In this document: piece after piece, positions 57,001-64,000 of the stretch
Layout of the letters: each line of letters begins with the position of its first letter
How positions within the stretch are numbered: the stretch's first letter is position 1
Source of the DNA: Apium graveolens
Lineage: Eukaryota > Streptophyta > Magnoliopsida > Apiales > Apiaceae
DNA: 64,000 nt
NCBI RefSeq assembly: GCF_009905375.1
Contig: NC_133652.1
Location: forward strand, 24,357,339-24,421,338
Reading direction: 5' to 3'
Notes under the pieces: model-generated
The model's database searches: none
Seen by the model: only the letters and a program-made list of their open reading frames with translations
Told to the model about the DNA's origin: nothing
Program-made: the position numbers and the translations under genes

Positions 57001-57695
57001 CAATTCCTGACTTCAGTTTACCAATCCTTAGCAAGCCAAAAAGGTCAAAGTCAAGGGCAATCAAGAAAGTGAAGCTGTCACCTCTCAAATCCAAATCAGT
57101 AGTTAAAGTTTAACCCAAAGTCAACATGGGAGACTACTTGTACTTGTGTGACATCAAGGAATTTTCTGATCTAAACCTCTATCTGGATAAACTAGATGAA
57201 GTGAGGGGAATTGATGCATACAGAAACCTACCTGAAAGGTTAGTGTTCAAGTACAAAGGAGGAAAGGAGATTGTGTGGCCACTTCACATGATTCTTCAAG
57301 AAAGCCAACCTGTACTGATTAAAGTTTATTCATCCTTCAAGAAGAACTTTGGGTTCAATGTAACTGCAAGAAAACTAGTATTGAAGAAGATTGAAGAACT
57401 AAGGAGTATTAGAGCTAAAGATGCACTCCCAAATACTCTAATCATTCCATACACAGGGAGAAGAGTGCATCTAAGGCCCTACCGGCTGATGGAGTTTATA
57501 GATGATAAAGGTGTGAGAAGATTCTTCAGGTTAGAAGACCAATTGAGTATCTCTGGCAATGAGACTCTCTTGGAAATACAAGAAAAGCTAGATCTCTCAG
57601 AATCTGATGAACTGGAATTCCACAGGCAGCTCCAAAATCAGATTGATGAAAATAACAGGAAGCTTAGAAGAAGATCCAGACCTTCAAGAAACTAG
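54080..57695 (+). pseudogene. Sirevirus extra ORF, right (inverted) copy
   Basis: This is the plus-strand counterpart of 44904 to about 48330, in the same order. The Ser/Thr/Lys-rich part (54221-54967) includes motif hairpins at 54799-54825 and 54889-54917. A middle part follows at 54967-55464, then the coiled-coil stretch at about 55762-55959 and a Lys-rich segment at 56409-57113 with QKKEQIAILAKLQAMN, a piece partly missing in the left copy. The C-terminal part is 57126-57695. Frame changes and stops separate these pieces. The 259-codon N-terminal domain of the left copy is absent. The C-terminus here extends 33 codons beyond the left copy's stop (SESDELEFHRQLQNQI). Confidence 0.75.
54889..54917. 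repeat. 10-bp-stem hairpin of the motif (right copy)
   Basis: CTCGACGGAT, a 9-base loop, then ATCCGTCGAG, a perfect stem. A neighbour with one mismatch is at 54799-54825. Confidence 0.9.
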
Positions 57696-57870
57696 AAAAA
57701 TCTGTTCAGGCTAGAGGAGCATCTTGAAATGACTGTGAGCCAAACTTTGTACATTTTGATTAATTGAAGCACTTTCAGTATTATCTGCTTATCTTTAAAG
57801 CTGTATGTTTAGGATATTTTGTTATCATCAAGTATCTCTTAATTTATGGCTACAATTCCAGTAGACATAA

Positions 57871-57882
57871 ATTGGGGGAGAT
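57871..57882 (+). other. Sirevirus polypurine tract (right)
   Basis: ATTGGGGGAGAT directly precedes the LTR. Confidence 0.85.
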
Positions 57883-58939
57883 TGTTGTGCATATGTTGTG
57901 TACTTGATGATTTCATAAACAAAACATCTAAGTAGATTTTACTTAGTGAAATAATGTAGCACTCGACGGATAAGAATTATAGTCCCGACGGATAACTCAT
58001 TATAGTCCCGACGGATGTTAACTTGTTATCCATCGAGTGAGTAGCTTATGTAATAATAAGTCTGTAGCACAGTTCTGTATACATCTTTGTATAGATTCTG
58101 TAGTAGCCTATAAGTCATGTTGACTTTAACTAGATATGCAGAATAGGTTGATTAATTGTATATAAATGATGTCTTGTAATTCTGCATAAGTGAAATAAAG
58201 TCAAGTGCCAAAATAGCTACCGACGGATGATTAAGAAAGCCATCGACGGATGATCAAATGACTATCAACGGATGCTTAATATAGCAGTCGATGGATGATC
58301 AATGAAGCCATCAACGGATGTTCAGAAAGTCGACGGATGATCATATATTCAACGGATATTCATAAAGTCCAACGGATGATCATATAAAGAATTCAAACAG
58401 CAGTTGAACAGTGAATACTGAGCACAGCCGTCGAGATGTATACAAATCTACTGTGGAAGCCCATTAACTGGGTAATAGAGGATGAAAAGTAGCAAAGCTT
58501 AAGACTGATAGTTTTTATATTTATTTAGTCTTTTTGACTTTGTAATCTTGGTAATATATAAACCAAGAACGTAACAAATAAAAAAAAAGACAACTGAGAT
58601 ACAAAAAGAGAGAAATCTTTGTAAGCAAAATCCTTAGCATTTCCCTGCTTTCTCAGTAGTTCGATTTGTAAGCAGCTGTGAGCATTCTTGCACATAGAGT
58701 CCTCTCGATATATAATATATATCTCTGGTGGAATTGTTTAAATCCACCAGAAAGTTTTTAAAGACTCTTGTTTTTAATTACTTATGTTTTGATTCAATTA
58801 AGTTTCTATTCCGCATTGTGCTAATCAAAACACTTATATCTATATTCGAGTTGAACATTTTTATTTCGAGAAAAAGGTTCAAGAATTCCATTCAACCCCC
58901 CTTCTGTAATTCTTACTATATTGTTAAGGGACTAACACA
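57883..58939 (+). repeat. Sirevirus LTR, plus orientation
   Basis: 1057 bp, from TGTTGTGCATATGTTG to GGACTAACACA, the inverted partner of 43601-44623. It holds about 13 motif sites, including TCGACGGAT or CCGACGGAT at 57963, 57985 and 58008 (22-23 bp apart) and a denser series at 58219-58380. Confidence 0.9.
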
Positions 58940-60215
58940 ACTTGATGAAGAAATTTCAAAGGAGTTATTTCTTAAAGAAAATCTAGGAATGGACTTTGAG
59001 AGTCTAAAGGAAGAAGAAGCTAGACTCAAAGCAGAAGGTCTCAAGACAAAATCTAAAGCTTCTGTTGTTGAAAAGAAATTTCCAAAACCTAAGGGTATTG
59101 TGATAAAGGAAAGAACAAATTCTGAGGCAATCAAAGCCAAATCACTAGTGGAAATTGGTCCAAGGTCCAAGGGCAAAGAAAAAGTTGATGAACCTGTAAA
59201 GGTTTATATGCCAGTCATGGATGAAGAAATAATTGATGATGAAGAAGATGATAATCTTACTCTGATGCATAAGAAGATTTTTCAAACAACCTCTGACATG
59301 GCTCATGTTGTTCAGAGTCAAGATGTAGTAAGTTCTGATATGACAGTGAAGCAAGCAACCTCTGACATAGCTCAAGTTGGCTTGATATCAGAAGATAAGG
59401 AAAAGGAAACCTCTAACATTGCTCATGTTAAACCTTCAAAGATACTCCTACCAGGTTTCACCAAAGCTAAACAAGCTCAACCTTTGAAGACTGCAACAAG
59501 TGGTTTTGAAGCAAGAGTTGTTACAGGAAAGGAAGTAAGAGATAAATTTAGATTGGGTAGTTCTGATGAAAGAAGAGTACTTAACACTACCAATGATCTA
59601 ACTTCATTAAGTGAACTAGGTGTTGGAGCAACTCCTGAAAGATTGAATCGACTTGAATCTGTACAAATGGTTTACCATACCTTTTTGAAAGAACATATCT
59701 TGTTACATTTTATGACAGATGGAAGGGTATAACGTATCAGGAAGAATGTTATACCACTGAAGTATTTTGAGGAACTGGAACATGTTCTATTCCTACTTCA
59801 AGTGCAAGATAGATTAACAGATAGTGCTGCAGGTTATTTAAAGTCTCAAATTCAAAGACTGAAGAAGCTTTATTTTGTAAAGTCTGACAGCAAATATTGT
59901 CCCAAGTACAGAGATCACAAAGGTGATATTATCGAAATGAAGCCTAACTCTGCTAAAATCATTACTACTTTTCTGGGTTATAAGGCTGTGGAATTCAATT
60001 TAGAGTCTGACAAGGCATATCTGATCAGACTAGATCAGGAGATAAGAAAAGCTAAGATAAATGATCTTAAAGCAGCTATTTTTCAAACTGGTGAAGATAC
60101 AGCTGAATTGATAAATGCTAAAAGGAGGATGGTCAATGAACTTGAATATGCTGAGAGATGTCTTTTAAAGAACTATCTTAGAACAACTCCTGATATCAAA
60201 GAGATCAGAAATTGA
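58940..60215 (+). pseudogene. Extra ORF of a second Sirevirus, 3' part
   Basis: One frame runs from the LTR edge to 60215 with a single in-frame TAA at 59730-59732. The ORF formally starts at 58728 inside the neighbouring LTR, so its first 70 or so codons are LTR-derived. The rest contains a Lys/Glu-rich part, three TS(D/N)(M/I)AHV-like repeats (59289, 59358, 59409), and a C-terminal part with YLKSQIQRLKKLYF, KIITTFLGYKAVEFN and ERCLLKNYLRTTPD. It sits just upstream of a polypurine tract and LTR, the position of a Sirevirus extra ORF. The family differs from the mosaic next door. The 5' part of this element is not in the window. Confidence 0.7.
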
Positions 60216-60418
60216 AGCCAAGTCAAAGATCTACAACTGCTTAAATTCTGAAGTGCATATAGACTGAAGCTGTTATCAGAAGTTAAAGATGGTAAAGCTG
60301 AAAGGACTATAAGTTGTAGTTATCTAGCCAAATTCTCATGCATTTGTACTTAATGTTTTTGACATCATCAAATCTCTGTTGAATTGTATATTATGCTAAT
60401 TTACAAGTTGGGGGAGAT
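60216..60418 (+). other. Untranslated tail and polypurine tract of second Sirevirus
   Basis: Non-coding, ending in AAGTTGGGGGAGAT (60405-60418) directly before the LTR. Confidence 0.75.
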
Positions 60419-61036
60419 TGTTAGATATATTTGATAATGTCATGTGTAATATGATTTTTGTTTAGTTTTCAGATCTTAACTAACAGGACAAATCAGTACT
60501 TAACTGGAAATCAGCACTTATACTGAAGACAGAACTTAAGATATCAGAACTTAAGTTATCAGAACTTAAGTTATCAGAAGATATTTATCAGGAGATAATA
60601 TCATGACTTAAGGTGACTTTCAGATAAGGCAGGCGGCTGATTGAAAGGAAAGAAGATCGAGACTAAGACAGAAATATGCATGAAGAAGGAATTCTATGAA
60701 GAATAGAATACTTGGAAGAAAAGATAACTAGTTGATATATTTTAGGAAGCAGAATTATATTCCATATCAATTAGAACATTATCTTGTAACTGTGTAGTAT
60801 ACAAACACAGGAATAGGGTTTACACTATAAGTGTTATCATTATCGAAGTTATTATTCATTGTAACCCTAGCAGCTCTCGTGATAATTTGTTCATCACTGA
60901 GAGAGGACAGTTCCATATTGTAACAGAATTTATTGTGTTGAATAAAATCTATTTTATGTTACTTGAGTTCTTATATTCGATTTGATTGTAGTAAACACTG
61001 TATTCAACCCCCTTCTACAGTGTGTGTGACCTAACA
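60419..61036 (+). repeat. 3' LTR of second Sirevirus
   Basis: 618 bp, from TGTTAGATATATTTGATAAT to TGTGACCTAACA. No matching 5' LTR lies in the window, so the target-site duplication cannot be tested. Confidence 0.8.
60532..60576 (+). repeat. 15-bp triple repeat with palindromic core in the LTR
   Basis: Units GAACTTAAGATATCA, GAACTTAAGTTATCA and GAACTTAAGTTATCA lie end to end. The core AACTTAAGTT is a perfect 10-bp palindrome. Confidence 0.93.
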
Positions 61037-61226
61037 TGAACTGATAAAAAAATTTAAAATACAAAAAACTTATAAAAAGGTTCTTTATCTGAGGAGCTTT
61101 ATTTCCTCTTCCAGTTTGAGCATTGTAGAATTTCATCTCTCTACATTACACAATATATATATAAGCCACATAATTTACAGTCACAATTTAAATAAAATGA
61201 AGAAGTCAACAAGGGATATAATTTAC

Positions 61227-61658
61227 CTAGACATCATCCCATAAATTTGCTTTTAAATCATAATCCGCTTTTGGCCAGTTTTCAGTGTCGATTGGAATCA
61301 TTGTCCTTGCGAGCATTCCTATGTAAGATTGTAAAGTAGGCCTGGTATTTCCGATGGGAACTCCAAATTTATTGTATCTAACTTTAAATTTCTTTCCCCG
61401 AGCTTTCTTCACCACTACTTTGTGAAGAGCTGAAACACCACGCGCACCTCCTAGCCTCTTTTTTTTAGATTCAAAAGTGGTCATCGTTTCTTCACCACAA
61501 CTTTGAGTTTGATGTTGTGGAGGGAATTGAACCAACTTATCATTACAAGTCTCTGAAGTTTTGACATCAGGAACCATCTCATCCTCAACCTTTTCAGAGT
61601 TATTCTTCCCGTCACTTTCTTCGAAAATTACTTTTTTGACTTTTTGTTTTTTTACCAT
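61227..61658 (-). CDS. CACTA-associated Ptta/En/Spm-type ORF, first exon
   Basis: 143 codons starting MVKKQKVKKV. A Lys/Glu-rich N-terminus is followed by the conserved block KFKVRYNKFGVPIGNTRP, the segment LQSYIGMLARTMIPID and the ending ANLWDDV. This is the start of the plant Ptta/En/Spm (Transposase_24) family, the second gene of many CACTA elements. The frame stops just after WDDV, where GTAAAT follows on the minus strand. That suggests a splice donor and a continuing exon I cannot find in the AT-rich sequence to the left. It lies about 430 bp downstream of a CACTA transposase tail on the same strand, the normal gene order. Confidence 0.65.
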   Translation of the reverse strand: MVKKQKVKKVIFEESDGKNNSEKVEDEMVPDVKTSETCNDKLVQFPPQHQTQSCGEETMTTFESKKKRLGGARGVSALHKVVVKKARGKKFKVRYNKFGVPIGNTRPTLQSYIGMLARTMIPIDTENWPKADYDLKANLWDDV

Positions 61659-62086
61659 TTTGCTCCCTTAGTCTGAATAAAATTTAAAGCCATGAATCAT
61701 TACAATTAAAGAAAAAAATAATGACATCAGTCATTACAATTAAAAAAACACATCTTCACTAAAATTAAACATAAATTTTGCTCCATTTCTATTTACAGAA
61801 TGAAGCATTTTATACAAGTACAGTTAAACAATGCAAAACAATTAAAGAAAAAAACAACGCCATCAATCAGTAATTATGGATGAATTATTTATATGATTAT
61901 AAAAATTCAAAACAAAAGAAAAAAAGAACAATTAAACAATATATTTTACACATTATAACATAATTAAAGGCAAATATATATGGTTCATTCAGTCATCCAA
62001 ATTCCCATTAAGATATATATTTTACACATGATAACAAAATTATTTGACCATTAATAAAAGACTACATAATACAAAAAGCTACATCA
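61659..62086. other. AT-rich spacer between the two CACTA genes
   Basis: Contains several ATTACAATTAAA-like repeats and TCAGTCATTAC or TCAGTAAT units. No ORF is seen. Confidence 0.45.
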
Positions 62087-62352
62087 TCAGTCAGTAATGA
62101 CATTAGATGCAGGGGTTTTAGTAGCAGCATTTTTAATCCAAATTCCCTCAATATTAGGTCTAGAAGTATGAGCGATATCATCAATAGTGACATCAATTGC
62201 GGGGATTTCAGTACATAATGGGGGATGTTCTATGGTCGTGTCTCCTAAGTCATCTTCATTATAAAATTTATGGTAGTCTCGAGTTGTGGATGATAGTACA
62301 ACAGACTAGGAAGCATCAACGGGATCTTCAAGGTAAAACACTTGCTTGACTT
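62087..62352 (-). pseudogene. CACTA transposase C-terminal tail (DUF4216-like)
   Basis: The minus-strand translation begins KQVFYLEDPVDAS, the signature that ends plant CACTA TNP2-type proteins. A TAG follows where a Trp is usual, then VVLSSTTRDYHKFYNEDDL and an acidic tail ending at TGA (62087-62089). Everything upstream of KQVFYLED is missing at about 62352, so only the last 85 or so codons survive. Confidence 0.6.
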
Positions 62353-64000
62353 AGTCAAAGGTTTTATTAAATTCATTTTATCATTACCGAGAATATGAAA
62401 TCATTCAGATTCTTTCAAGTCAAAACTCATTCTTAAGTTCAATTTTAAGAATTCAAAGAAAGTGAATAAATCAAAGATAAGCAAAGTTCAATGCTAGGGA
62501 TTTTGATCAAATGATTACAAGGTATACAGTTTAGGGAATCAAAACGGTTTCAAGGATCAGTATAGATAAGATCACAAAGGGATGAAGGATTATCACGCAA
62601 GGGGATACATAAAGGTTCTTATAGGGTTTACAAGAGTTTAAGGTATTAACAAGTGATTAGGATAAGAAAAGGTTACTAAAAGGTTTGAACAATAATCTTA
62701 TCAATAACAGGTTCACAAGGACAATGACAGGGCATCTCAAAAATCAATAATAGGTGTACAAACGCTATAAAAGTTCAATACTCTATCATGGCATGAACAA
62801 TATCCTCTCTATATTAATTTACACAAGTAAGTAGAGTTACTTGCCTGAATTCGCTTTCCTGTTTCACAAAGGTTGAACTACTGCCACCTAGTACACTTTT
62901 CCCTTTCCTAGCCTGAATGCCCTCACGCTCCGAATCTACAATCCAAAAATCAAAACCTTAATTAGATTCCCACTCGACGTTCCCAGAATGCTTAATAATT
63001 CCCTTTATCGCAATACCCTAAGAGTATATATATTTAATTATAAACACACAACACGTTTATACCAAAGCCCGTATACTTTAACCAAATAGACTTCGAATCA
63101 CGCATTACGATGCAAATACGACACATAGCATTTAATCCTTATATTTTAAACTCTATACTTGATTTATCATATCAATTATATAGCCTCATATTAAGACGAC
63201 TCAATCCTTCCTTTTTCATCATTTAATTCGAACTAAAACAAACAAATAAATCACATATCTCTTAGAGATTTTATATGCAATCACTTAGCAAGGTATTGGA
63301 ATCAAATCAATCACTTTTATACCTATACTCCATTCGGATACATCCATAAAACACAACCCAAGAATCAAACATTAACATGCAAGCACAAAAATTGGATATA
63401 AACTTGAGATCAAGTCATCACTCATTCTTTTAAATCATCTTTAACCTAAACACTTACATGCATAGCTCTATCTTGACATGCATTTACTATTTCATGCAAA
63501 ACCAAGTCGAAATTACATCTACAATCCATTTAAACACATAAATCAACTTAATTCCTTAAGAACAAGCAAGAACACTCGAGATTTCCAATAATCAAGACAT
63601 GCATGCATCATTTGGGATTCTTAAACCACAACTTAATCTATTTATTCAATAATCTCTACCATCAATCAACAATAAACCATTTACATCATCAAAATCAACT
63701 TAATAATCAAGAACCACTCGGGTTACAAGCAAAATAACACATGCAACTTTTAATTCGATTGCTTGAACCATCTATTAATCTAATTTCTCAATATTTTCTA
63801 AAACAATCATCCATAACCATTTAAACCAACAAGATCAGCTTAATAACTTTTGAAATCAAAAATTCCATTCGGTTTTAAGTAAAACACCACATGCAAACAT
63901 AGAAAGTTAGTTTAAGGATGCTAGAGCTCAGTTTTTAACATCATCACCCTCCACCGGTTCATCGGTGGCGGTGGTTTCACGGTGGTGTCCCCATTCGGTG
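62353..64000. other. Non-coding sequence, no gene recognised
   Basis: Moderately AT-rich, with many CATGCA- and ATCAACTTAAT-like words and a GC-rich end (CACCGGTTCATCGGTGGCGG). It may be the leader or LTR of another element running out of the window. I found no domain or terminal repeat. Confidence 0.4.

Larger units (their letters stand above)
43601..58939. mobile_element. Strand-switching Sirevirus mosaic with inverted LTRs
   Basis: Two related LTRs face away from each other: 43601-44623 on the minus strand, with its 3' edge at 43601, and 57883-58939 on the plus strand, with its 3' edge at 58939. Read along the window, the strand changes are as follows. Minus to 50507: RNase H, extra ORF, LTR. 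Plus 50515-52295: gag end, protease, integrase. Minus 52296-53560: RT, integrase and gag pieces. Plus 53561-58939: gag end, extra ORF, LTR. The outer flanks (CAACC and ACTTG) do not match and lie in different older elements, so this is not one clean insertion. Either at least two elements of one family recombined or the assembly joined them. Confidence 0.85.

Noticed and set aside
43596..58944. Treating the 43601-58939 block as one retrotransposon insertion
   Set aside because: The LTRs are inverted relative to each other, the flanking pentamers CAACC and ACTTG differ, and the outer sequences belong to different older elements.

Overview
The window reads as a piece of a repeat-rich plant (eudicot-type) nuclear genome. 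It is AT-rich, has no bacterial-style gene packing, and is built almost entirely of plant transposable elements: Ty1/Copia LTR retrotransposons (including Sirevirus-type elements with an extra ORF after pol), CACTA DNA transposons, MITEs, a TRIM and a small poly(A) retroposon. The species cannot be fixed from the sequence. I see no convincing ordinary host gene. The nearest candidate is a duplicated 423-residue DUF4283/zinc-knuckle protein, which may itself be LINE-ORF1-derived.

1-22.4 kb: a segmental duplication is present at 1-3171 and 19120-22354. Each copy carries the right end of a CACTA element and, about 440 bp further on, an intact DUF4283/zinc-knuckle ORF (866-2137 and 19983-21254). 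The second CACTA is complete (17114-19544, TSD GAT) and holds a 240-bp poly(A) retroposon and a 178-bp tandem array. Between the copies lie a foldback repeat (3180-3580), decayed Copia pieces, a TRIM (6824-7472) and an apparently intact Copia element (8292-13183). That Copia has LTRs that look identical, TSD CTGAT and one 1385-codon gag-pol ORF. It sits in the leader of an older Copia relic.

22.4-34.4 kb: a decayed minus-strand Copia relic is interrupted by a younger Copia (24799-29714, TSD AAAGT, two in-frame stops) and a Stowaway MITE (30971-31239). The related copy at 4.2-6.8 kb supplies an empty site for both insertions. Two further Copia relics follow: one on the minus strand, split by a Mutator-type MITE (32441-32782), and one on the plus strand.

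34.4-43.6 kb: an Angela-like Copia (34379-43029, 1.53-kb LTRs, TSD AATAG) with two in-frame stops splits the plus-strand relic, which resumes at 43030.

43.6-61.0 kb: a strand-switching Sirevirus mosaic. Two LTRs of one family lie in inverted orientation (43601-44623 minus, 57883-58939 plus). Between them are inverted copies of the extra ORF, and gag, protease/integrase and RT pieces on alternating strands. The motif ATCCGTCGA and its variants recur about 44 times in the LTRs, the extra ORF and the pol linker, at 19-24 bp spacing in arrays or as 10-bp hairpins. The mosaic abuts the 3' part of a second Sirevirus (58940-61036).

61.0-64.0 kb: the tail of an autonomous-type CACTA element on the minus strand (transposase C-terminus, then a Ptta/En/Spm-type ORF), followed by 1.6 kb with nothing I recognise. 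The genes act as self-contained mobile-element units and no host pathway is visible.
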